A stretch of 11,391 nucleotides of DNA from an uncultured Actinomycetes bacterium (GTDB lineage: Bacteria; Actinomycetota; Actinomycetes; Nanopelagicales; Nanopelagicaceae), in assembly GCA_903907665.1 (NCBI GenBank), contig CAIVOW010000154.1, positions 1-11,391 on the forward strand, given 5' to 3'. The position numbers and the translations under genes were made by a program. Each line of letters opens with the position of its first letter. Position 1 is the first letter of the stretch. Below the pieces are notes generated by a model. It saw nothing but the letters and a program-made list of their open reading frames with translations, was not told the DNA's origin and made no database searches. Shown piece after piece: positions 5,617 to 11,391 of the stretch.

Positions 5617-6456
5617 TTAGAGAACTTTCGCTAGCGCATCTCGCATTACACCGGCATCAGCAGTGATGCCGGTCCAATATTTAACACCTAAAATTCCTTG
5701 ATTTACAATCATCCCAAGTCCATCAATAACCTTGCATCCTTTAGCTTTTGCGTCACTTAAAAGGAGCGTATTTGGTGGATTAACAATCACATCAGCAACA
5801 ACTAGACCCGCACTTAAACTTTCTATATCAAGGTTAATGCGCTCATCACCATGGGGAGCCATTCCAACGGAGGTCGCGTTTACGAGGATATCAATATTAG
5901 TTGGGACTTTATAAGGTGAACCCCACTTAAAGAATTGACCTTTACTCTTCGTTTTCCCATTTATTAAATCAACTAATTCGTTCCCGCGGTTTGAATCTCG
6001 ATTAGCAATAGTAATTTCAGTAGCACCTGCGAGCGCCAACTCAATAGCAATAGCCCTTGCCGCCCCGCCCGCTCCCAGAATCACAATGTTCTTATCCTTG
6101 GGGTCGGCAACCACCTTAAGTGATTCAAGAAATCCCTTGCCATCTGTATTTTCTCCGATGTATTTGCCATCTCTGCGAACTACACAATTAACTGCACCCA
6201 TTAAAGCTGCAGACTCACCAAGTCCGTCCAAGTATTTAATAACCTCAACTTTATGTGGTTGGGAACAGTTAAACCCGACCCAACCCATCGCTCTTGCACC
6301 CTTGACAGCATCGCCTAATTGATCTGGGGTGACCTCACAATTTATATATCTATAATCCAATTTGTGATGACGATATGCCGCCTCAACCATCTCAACGGTT
6401 GGATTACTAGCTGAATTCTGTGAAAAACTTCCCGTTAACTCACTTAAGAAATTCAT
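5617..6456 (-). CDS. Shikimate dehydrogenase-like (AroE family) oxidoreductase
   Basis: The 279-residue protein has AroE length and architecture. The N-terminal substrate domain shows S15 and S17 in the SxS position, N63 and S65 in GFNCSQPHK (S replaces the usual Thr), catalytic K69, N90, and D105 in GENTDGKG. The Rossmann part has GAGGAA (128-133) and NRD at the cofactor-specificity loop (152-154). NATSVGM (193-199) and Q253 are also conserved. AroE enzymes reduce the ring ketone of 3-dehydroshikimate with NADPH, while relatives act on quinate or other ring polyols. No aromatic-pathway genes are nearby, and it sits beside a sugar importer and other dehydrogenases, so a catabolic role on a cyclic polyol or keto-sugar is inferred. 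Biosynthetic AroE is the alternative. AGGAG (6466-6462) lies 5 nt before the ATG. It is divergent from the GMC gene. Confidence 0.85.
   Translation of the reverse strand: MNFLSELTGSFSQNSASNPTVEMVEAAYRHHKLDYRYINCEVTPDQLGDAVKGARAMGWVGFNCSQPHKVEVIKYLDGLGESAALMGAVNCVVRRDGKYIGENTDGKGFLESLKVVADPKDKNIVILGAGGAARAIAIELALAGATEITIANRDSNRGNELVDLINGKTKSKGQFFKWGSPYKVPTNIDILVNATSVGMAPHGDERINLDIESLSAGLVVADVIVNPPNTLLLSDAKAKGCKVIDGLGMIVNQGILGVKYWTGITADAGVMRDALAKVL
5650..5673. other. Perfect 10-bp inverted repeat inside the AroE-like gene's 3' end, downstream of the importer operon
   Basis: ACCGGCATCA (5650-5659) and TGATGCCGGT (5664-5673) are exact inverted repeats around a 4-nt spacer. On the minus strand they encode TGITADAG of the AroE-like C-terminus. 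On the plus strand they lie 48 nt after the ATPase stop, so they could form a stable hairpin at the 3' end of the importer mRNA. No T-tract follows on the plus strand, so mRNA end protection or factor-assisted termination is more likely than a classical intrinsic terminator. Confidence 0.5.
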
Positions 6457-6516
6457 ACCTTCTCCTCTAAATAATATTTCAATAAGTCTACCTTTGTCAT
6501 GGCTGAATCGCTAGGA

Positions 6517-6544
6517 TTGCTGGTGAGTAGATGGGATCTATTAA
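6517..6544 (+). promoter_or_regulatory. Candidate promoter giving a leaderless GMC mRNA
   Basis: TTGCTG (6517-6522) and TATTAA (6539-6544) are spaced by 16 nt, and the -10 ends 5 nt before the ATG at 6550. Transcription would then start at or beside the start codon. This matches the absence of a properly spaced Shine-Dalgarno (the nearest GGGA is 13 nt away), and leaderless mRNAs are common in actinobacteria. Confidence 0.3.
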
Positions 6545-6549
6545 TATTC

Positions 6550-8052
6550 ATGGATAATCAATTTGATGTTGTAATTGTTGGTTCTGGAATGGGTGGTTCC
6601 ACAACTGCTTATGCTCTTGCCTTGAAGGGCAAAAAGGTATTAGTGCTTGAACGCGGTTCAAGAGTTCCTAAAGAATTAGAAAACTGGTCACCAAAAGATA
6701 TTTTTATTAAGAAGAGATACAGATCAGATGAAGTTTGGGTTGATAAGAATAATAAAGAGTTTGCTCCTGGCGTTCACTACATCGTCGGTGGTAATACCAA
6801 GCTTTATGGAGCATCTCTACCAAGGTTTAAAGAATGTGACTTTGGTGAAATAAAACACCATGAAGGACTTTCGCCTGCGTGGCCATTTAGTTATTCAGAT
6901 TTAGAACCTTTTTACTATCAAGCAGAAATGCTTTATAAAGTACATGGAACTGTTGAGCCAGATCCAAGCGGTCCTTGGCGGGCTAATCCGTTCCCATATC
7001 CTGCAATGGAGCACGAGCCCTATGTCCAAGACTTAGCCGAGCGCCTGCGTAAAGTTGGTGTAACGCCAATTGCTAACTCAATGGGTATAGATATCGGACC
7101 GGGTGGTAATTGTATTCGCTGTAATACATGTGATGGTTTTATTTGTAAGTTGGACGCAAAGAGTGATGCGGAAATTAATGCGCTAAACCCCGCTATTGCT
7201 ACGGGAAATGTCGAACTTCGTACTGAATCTCAAGTGACGAAAATTGTCCTAACTGCCGATGGAAAATCTGTTGACCACTTGTTGGTCAATGGGCTTACGG
7301 GAGAGTACAAAGTTACTGGTAAAAAATTTGTGATATCAACTGGTGCAGTAAATACATCAGCGCTGTTATTGAAATCTAAATCAGAATTAGCTCCCAACGG
7401 TGTTGCAAATTCTTCCGATCAAGTTGGCCGAAACTTTATGATGCACAACAACACTCACATTGTTGTATTTGATTGGAAGCGCAAGAACGATGTAACTTTC
7501 CAGAAGACACTCTCATTCTCCGATTGGTATTCAGATGGTGGCGATGGCTATCCACTTGGAACCGTTCAGCTAATCGGCAAAGTTCAAGGAATTATGATGA
7601 AGACTGTTGCTAAGAGAGTTCCACTACCAATCTTGAACTATTTTGCCAAGCGAAGCGTTGAATTCCTAGTGATGGCCGAAGATCTTCCGCATAAAGATAA
7701 CCGAGTTACGGTTAATTCAAATGGGCAAATTAAGACTTCAAGGACCGCGGTTGGACTTTCAACACATCAAGCGTTGTTGCGCAAGACCAAGAAAGTTTTG
7801 CTCAAGGCCGGATATACCGCAATCTTTGTTCAGGGATATGACATTGCAGTCAACGCCCACCAATGCGGCACCACAGTCGCGGGCCATGACCCAAAGACAA
7901 GTGTTGTTGATCAGTACTGCAAAGCTCATGATTTAACTAATCTCTATTTGATTGATGGCGGGTTCTTTCCATCATCAGGTGCTATGAATCCAGCACTAAC
8001 TATCGCTGCTCAAGCTCTTCGGGTTGTTGCAAAATCTGATTTAGCTAATTAA
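6550..8052 (+). CDS. GMC-family FAD-dependent oxidoreductase (sugar/polyol dehydrogenase type)
   Basis: This 500-residue flavoprotein starts with the FAD-binding fold: FDVVIVGSGMGGS (GxGxxG at 11-16) and LVLERG (31-36). A C-terminal substrate domain supplies H437 in NAHQCGT and N480 in GAMNPALTI, the His/Asn catalytic pair of GMC enzymes. The family oxidises an alcohol to a carbonyl using FAD; bacterial relatives act on glucose, fructose, gluconate or other polyols. A CxxCxxCx4C motif at C188, C191, C194 and C199 is unusual for textbook GMC proteins and could bind metal or an Fe-S cluster (inference). No signal peptide is visible, so it is probably cytosolic. The frame is open from ATG 6499, but the FAD strand normally begins a few residues after Met, so 6550 is preferred. 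Its stop directly abuts the convergent IolG-like gene. An electron acceptor subunit is not in the window. Confidence 0.88.
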   Translation: MDNQFDVVIVGSGMGGSTTAYALALKGKKVLVLERGSRVPKELENWSPKDIFIKKRYRSDEVWVDKNNKEFAPGVHYIVGGNTKLYGASLPRFKECDFGEIKHHEGLSPAWPFSYSDLEPFYYQAEMLYKVHGTVEPDPSGPWRANPFPYPAMEHEPYVQDLAERLRKVGVTPIANSMGIDIGPGGNCIRCNTCDGFICKLDAKSDAEINALNPAIATGNVELRTESQVTKIVLTADGKSVDHLLVNGLTGEYKVTGKKFVISTGAVNTSALLLKSKSELAPNGVANSSDQVGRNFMMHNNTHIVVFDWKRKNDVTFQKTLSFSDWYSDGGDGYPLGTVQLIGKVQGIMMKTVAKRVPLPILNYFAKRSVEFLVMAEDLPHKDNRVTVNSNGQIKTSRTAVGLSTHQALLRKTKKVLLKAGYTAIFVQGYDIAVNAHQCGTTVAGHDPKTSVVDQYCKAHDLTNLYLIDGGFFPSSGAMNPALTIAAQALRVVAKSDLAN

Positions 8053-8063
8053 TTATTTAGCTA
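8042..8063. terminator. AT-rich inverted repeat spanning the two convergent stop codons (weak bidirectional terminator candidate)
   Basis: TAGCTAA (8042-8048) pairs with TTAGCTA (8057-8063) over 7 bp around an 8-nt loop. The two stop codons (8050-8052 plus, 8053-8055 minus) are back to back in the loop, with no spacer between the genes. The stem is short and AT-rich, so the hairpin is weak, but its exact centring on the convergent ends suggests a shared 3' signal. Confidence 0.3.
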
Positions 8064-9039
8064 TCGATGCAAGGCCCATAGCGCACACTTCATTTGCTAT
8101 GAGTGCATCTTCTACGGTTGCGAGATCTGGATTTAAGGTGCCTGATTTAACTTCTTGAATCCAGGCCTTCAACTCCTCGATGTACGAAGGTTCAAAGCGA
8201 ACCATCCAGTTCGTAGCCATTGGGCCACCCTTTGTGGCACCTCCAACCCCATTTACTTGAGTGATCACATCACCATGAGTTCCAATTTGAATCGAGCCCT
8301 TCTCGCAAACGACTTCAACTCGACAGTCATATCCATAGTTATTGAACGCAACGATGTCGGCGACCATAGTTATGCCACTTTTTAATTTTCCGATTAGCAC
8401 TAGGGGGTCATCTAGGCCTTCTGGGGATAAGGATGAGCGTCTTGGATAAAAACTATGTATCGATTCCCATTCATCATTAAATAACCATCGATAAATATCG
8501 AAATCATGAATAGCAATATTTGTAAATAAACCGGTAGAGGTTGCTCCAAATGATGAAACATTTCGGCTTACCGCTCTGAAAAACAATGGGGCACCAAATT
8601 CTCCAGTTGCAATAAGGCGGCGAACTTCCTGATAGCAGGGATCAAATCGGCGCATAAACCCAAAATTAATCATTTTCTTTCCTACCCTAGATTGATATTG
8701 ACGAATTTCTTCGCTGATCATTCGTGCATCTTCTAGGGTTGTTGCAATTGGTTTTTCGCATAATATTTGTTTCCCAGATGCGATGGCCAACCTTAAATGT
8801 GGGACATGCATTGGATCTGGAGATGCAATGATAACTGCATCGACTCTGGGATCATTCATTAATTCTTCGGGATTGGTTGTTGAAAAAAGCACTGAACCAA
8901 GCTCGGCTGAAAGTTCAGAAATTCTCTTTGGATCTATATCAGATAGTGCAACTACCGTTGCATCGCTTACGTGCTCCTTGATATATCTTGCATGGCCGGA
9001 GCCCATAATCCCGGTGCCGATGATTCCAACATTAACCAT
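8053..9039 (-). CDS. Gfo/Idh/MocA oxidoreductase, inositol 2-dehydrogenase (IolG)-like
   Basis: The 328-residue protein has the two-domain Gfo/Idh/MocA fold: an NAD(P) Rossmann start NVGIIGTGIMG and CEKPIA with K96, the usual catalytic-site lysine. It also shows GFMRRFDP (127-134), HDFDIYRW from H178, and the WLFNDEWES and NYGYD segments, which resemble Bacillus IolG as I know it. IolG oxidises myo-inositol to 2-keto-inositol with NAD. The position four residues before H178, Asp in IolG, is N174 here, so either the substrate or the proton-relay geometry differs. An AAAGGA ribosome site (9050-9045) lies 5 nt before the ATG. It is convergent with the GMC gene and divergent from a second family member. 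A cyclitol or keto-sugar dehydrogenase is likely; strict inositol dehydrogenase activity is uncertain. Confidence 0.85.
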   Translation of the reverse strand: MVNVGIIGTGIMGSGHARYIKEHVSDATVVALSDIDPKRISELSAELGSVLFSTTNPEELMNDPRVDAVIIASPDPMHVPHLRLAIASGKQILCEKPIATTLEDARMISEEIRQYQSRVGKKMINFGFMRRFDPCYQEVRRLIATGEFGAPLFFRAVSRNVSSFGATSTGLFTNIAIHDFDIYRWLFNDEWESIHSFYPRRSSLSPEGLDDPLVLIGKLKSGITMVADIVAFNNYGYDCRVEVVCEKGSIQIGTHGDVITQVNGVGGATKGGPMATNWMVRFEPSYIEELKAWIQEVKSGTLNPDLATVEDALIANEVCAMGLASIAK

Positions 9040-9227
9040 TAGATTCCTTTCCAGAAATTATGGATACTAAAGCCACAGGAATCTTATCTTTTTAACCCAT
9101 AAATTGGAATAGAACTACTCTTTTGGGGTCATAATTCAAAAGGATGTATGGAAATAAAAATATTTTCTCTACTAAGAAAGCCAAATTACTACTAAACTCT
9201 AATTATTATTCAAATGAAGGAGAAGTT
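9040..9227. promoter_or_regulatory. Divergent promoter region between the two Gfo/Idh/MocA genes
   Basis: This 188-bp AT-rich spacer must hold promoters for both directions. CATAAT occurs at 9130-9135 on the plus strand and at 9062-9057 on the minus strand, each matching the -10 consensus at five of six positions. No good -35 partner was found for either. No operator repeat like TAACGATT is present, so this pair may not share the importer's regulator. The in-frame ATG at 9144 has no ribosome site and adds 28 unrelated residues. Confidence 0.3.
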
Positions 9228-10223
9228 ATGCGTTGGGCACTAATTGGAGCAAGTGACATTGCGCAGACGCGGGTACTTCCGGCGATTCGAGCCAACGGGG
9301 ATGAAGCAATTGTTGTCCGGACTGGGGACCTTGCACATGGCGAGAAATGGGCCAAAGAGAATTCAATTAATGAAGTAGTTACTGATCTAGACCTTATGTT
9401 AAGTCGCCCTGACATAGATGCTGTTTATGTTAGTTCGCTCAATTCCAAGCACTGCGAGCAGGTAAAGGCTTCCGCTAGGGCTGGTAAACATGTGCTCTCT
9501 GAAAAGCCGCTTGCTATGACAGTCGAAGATGCCAGGGCGATGGTGCACGCATGTGAAAAAGCTGGAGTGGTTATGGCAACAAACCATCATTTACCGGCAA
9601 ATCCGGTTCATCGAAAAATAAAAGAGATGATTAGTGCGGGAGAAATTGGCAAGGTAAAGGCAATTCGTTTTCATACCGCAGTTCAACTCCCTGCACACTT
9701 AGTTGGTTGGCGCACAGAATTAAAAGAGCAAGGCGGCGTAATTCATGATGTCAGCGTTCACGCAGCGGCGGCAGTAGCAGCGCTGCTTGGCTCTCGAGCA
9801 ATTTCTTTAAATGCTATTGCTTTAAACCAAGATAATGATCCTTCGGGTCCATTTGATGCGGTTATGACTAATATTTTATGGGAAGGTGGGGTTTTGGTTT
9901 CAACACACGAGGCATTTAATAATCCAAACTTACCTACCAGTTTGCATGTACTCGGTGAAAGCGGTGCACTGGTTGGAGAGAATTGCAATACTGGCGATCC
10001 CGTTGGAACACTCTCCCTTGTCCGAAACCACAAATATTCAGCAGTAGCTTTGGATCAGCCAGAAGATCTATATATCCGAACCGTACGCTTTTTTAAGAGC
10101 GCCATTGATGGTGTTGGGCAGCCAATAATCAGTGGTGTAGACGGTTTCAATTCTCTTGCAGTAGCCGTAGCAATTCAGGAGTCGGTCCTAACTGGTAAGC
10201 GGGTAGATGTAGCAAGACTTTGA
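9228..10223 (+). CDS. Gfo/Idh/MocA oxidoreductase, 1,5-anhydro-D-fructose reductase-like
   Basis: The 331-residue protein begins RWALIGASDIA, the cofactor loop of the 1,5-anhydro-D-fructose reductase branch of Gfo/Idh/MocA. SEKPLAM carries catalytic K93. TNHHLP (118-123), HLVGW (157-161) and GGVIHDVSVH with D174 and H178 match the reductase known from Sinorhizobium morelense, as far as memory allows. Those enzymes reduce a keto group next to the anomeric carbon with NADPH. AAGGAG at 9217-9222, 5 nt before the ATG at 9228, fixes the start against the upstream in-frame ATG at 9144. It is divergent from the IolG-like gene and convergent with the zinc dehydrogenase, from which it is separated by 91 bp with no strong terminator. 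A role on another keto-sugar is equally possible; the family assignment is firm, the substrate is not. Confidence 0.87.
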   Translation: MRWALIGASDIAQTRVLPAIRANGDEAIVVRTGDLAHGEKWAKENSINEVVTDLDLMLSRPDIDAVYVSSLNSKHCEQVKASARAGKHVLSEKPLAMTVEDARAMVHACEKAGVVMATNHHLPANPVHRKIKEMISAGEIGKVKAIRFHTAVQLPAHLVGWRTELKEQGGVIHDVSVHAAAAVAALLGSRAISLNAIALNQDNDPSGPFDAVMTNILWEGGVLVSTHEAFNNPNLPTSLHVLGESGALVGENCNTGDPVGTLSLVRNHKYSAVALDQPEDLYIRTVRFFKSAIDGVGQPIISGVDGFNSLAVAVAIQESVLTGKRVDVARL

Positions 10224-10314
10224 CTGAAAATTTATTCTAAAAAAGAAACCAAGAATGGCTTGAATGTGGTGTGGCAATCATTATTACATTGTGCGCTTGA
10301 AGAAATTCAAACAC

Positions 10315-11391
10315 CTAAGCCCAAGGATTAATTACGACTTTCCCAGATTGTGGTGACATTGACATTTGCATAGCTGCATCAACGTCAGCAAGTGGAAACT
10401 CATGAGTTACCATCTCAGCAAATGGAAATTGCTTGGCATATTTTTCAAAAAGCTTAAGTGATGGACCATAAGCATTTATTGGGTGGTTTGAAAGGCCGAT
10501 TAAACGGATATTTTTACTCAGCACATGTCTGTGCATGCTGATTGAAACCTCGCCAGTATCAGCAAAATTTCCCATTTCGAGCAATGTTCCTCCCCTTCTA
10601 AGCATCTCGATACCTTCAATTACTGGTTCTGGACGGTTTGTCATGTGAAGTACTAAGCCAACACCAATCCCGCCTGTCAGGGAATGAATAAGTTTTAAGC
10701 GCTCTTCTTTCGTTGTCTTATCTACATTAATGGCAATATCAGCACCAAATTTCTTTGCCAGATCAAGCCGGTAATCAGACTTATCAATAACAATCACTTT
10801 GCCGGCTCCCATCATGCCCAGTTTTGCAACATGCAATAGGCCTAAGGGACCAACTCCAAAAACAACAACAGTGTCGCCTGTTGTAAAACCCTCAATTGAA
10901 TAAGAACTAAAGTCCTGCAATTTATCTAACGAAGCAGCGCATGCCATTAGCTCTGCTAAAACAGCAACTTTTGGTGAAATAGTATCCGGAACCTTATAGA
11001 AAAAAGTTCCAGGCTTTAAATACATATATTCAGCCCACCCGCCAAGTAAATGTGGCCACTGAGCAGAGGTGAAACTATTCCCATAACATTCTGACTTTGT
11101 GCACCAGGTATATCCCATCACGTGGGTGCAGTAATAACACTTTCCACATATCATGTCTGGGCACATCACGATTCGATCACCTATTTTTATTTTCTCTTGG
11201 TAATAGTCCCCAGATTCTTCAATCGCAGGTGATAATTCATCTACAATTCCTACATTTTCATGTCCTTGAATAATTGGGAAAGGAGTATCAGTCTCAGCTT
11301 CGGTACCCGCATATTGTTTTGTCTCTCCTTGATATGTGTGCTTGTCGGTGCCACATATTCCAGAGAGTTCAATTCTCATTAAAAGTGCGCC
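10315..11391 (-). CDS. Zinc-dependent medium-chain alcohol/polyol dehydrogenase, 5' end cut by window edge
   Basis: The frame stays open through the window edge (GALL precedes the first visible Met at 11379), and the visible part begins at ELSGICGTDKH, normally about 35-40 residues into the family. The ATG at 11379 is therefore internal and the true start is outside. Counting from that Met, catalytic zinc ligands are C9 and GHE (H40, E41). The structural zinc loop has C78, C81, C84 and C93, with eight rather than seven residues before the last Cys. FGVGPLG (174-180) is the cofactor turn, followed by VIVIDKS, where the Asp suggests NAD. Such enzymes oxidise secondary alcohols of sugars and polyols (sorbitol, threonine and glycerol dehydrogenase relatives). 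Placed at the end of the dehydrogenase cluster, it probably acts in the same pathway. The exact substrate is unknown. Confidence 0.88.
   Translation of the reverse strand, partial: GALLMRIELSGICGTDKHTYQGETKQYAGTEAETDTPFPIIQGHENVGIVDELSPAIEESGDYYQEKIKIGDRIVMCPDMICGKCYYCTHVMGYTWCTKSECYGNSFTSAQWPHLLGGWAEYMYLKPGTFFYKVPDTISPKVAVLAELMACAASLDKLQDFSSYSIEGFTTGDTVVVFGVGPLGLLHVAKLGMMGAGKVIVIDKSDYRLDLAKKFGADIAINVDKTTKEERLKLIHSLTGGIGVGLVLHMTNRPEPVIEGIEMLRRGGTLLEMGNFADTGEVSISMHRHVLSKNIRLIGLSNHPINAYGPSLKLFEKYAKQFPFAEMVTHEFPLADVDAAMQMSMSPQSGKVVINPWA

Noticed and set aside
9144..9227. N-terminal extension of the second Gfo/Idh/MocA protein from ATG 9144
   Set aside because: No ribosome site, low-complexity Lys/Asn-rich residues, and a strong AAGGAG before the ATG at 9228 where the Rossmann fold starts.
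10297..10310. TTGAA-GAAA-TTCAA hairpin as a terminator between the convergent genes
   Set aside because: Only 5 bp, AT-rich, no T-tract on either strand; too weak to call.
11377..11379. ATG 11379 as true start of the zinc dehydrogenase
   Set aside because: The frame stays open to the window edge and the family's first 35-40 residues are missing, so this Met is internal.
1..11391. CRISPR arrays, insertion sequences, phage or toxin-antitoxin genes
   Set aside because: No regularly spaced repeats, transposase motifs, terminal inverted repeats or small gene pairs of that kind were found on reading both strands.

Overview
This window appears to be a carbohydrate-catabolism region from an AT-rich bacterium, most likely a low-GC actinobacterium of the freshwater acI/Nanopelagicales type. 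That assignment is inference. It rests on AT-rich codon use, a partial gene resembling the CcdA half of mycobacterial DipZ, a binding protein with no lipobox, and a mixture of Shine-Dalgarno-led and apparently leaderless starts. No rRNA, tRNA, CRISPR array, insertion sequence or transcription-factor gene was seen.

Layout: (1) Positions 1-442, minus strand: the N-terminal part of a CcdA/DsbD-family membrane thiol-disulfide transporter, cut by the left window edge. (2) Positions 521-2284, minus strand: a two-gene unit with a DhnA-type class I aldolase first and a PfkB-type sugar kinase second. (3) Positions 2285-2559: a divergent control region. It holds an imperfect nested stem-loop (2347-2411) in the probable leader of the aldolase transcript, two TAACGATT direct repeats 11 bp apart (2459-2477), and candidate promoters in both directions. 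(4) Positions 2560-5602, plus strand: a complete ribose/fructose-type ABC importer (exported binding protein, permease, single-domain ATPase). Two hairpins lie between the binding protein and the permease, and the permease and ATPase genes overlap by ATGA. (5) Positions 5617-10223: an AroE-like dehydrogenase (minus), a GMC flavoprotein oxidoreductase (plus), an IolG-like Gfo/Idh/MocA dehydrogenase (minus) and a second Gfo/Idh/MocA enzyme resembling 1,5-anhydro-D-fructose reductase (plus), arranged as alternating divergent and convergent pairs. (6) Positions 10315-11391, minus strand: a zinc-dependent medium-chain dehydrogenase whose N-terminus lies beyond the right window edge.

Working model (inference): the importer brings in a sugar, cyclitol or keto-sugar. 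Up to five different oxidoreductases interconvert hydroxyl and keto groups on it, the PfkB kinase phosphorylates an intermediate, and the DhnA-type aldolase cleaves the product into central-metabolism fragments. The pairing of IolG-like and AroE-like enzymes, both of which act on ring hydroxyls in characterised relatives, makes a cyclitol or related ring polyol a reasonable candidate substrate. The substrate cannot be read from the sequence. The least ordinary points are the concentration of unrelated dehydrogenase folds, an Asn in place of the expected catalytic Asp in the IolG-like protein, a CxxCxxCx4C motif in the GMC protein, and the structured divergent control region.
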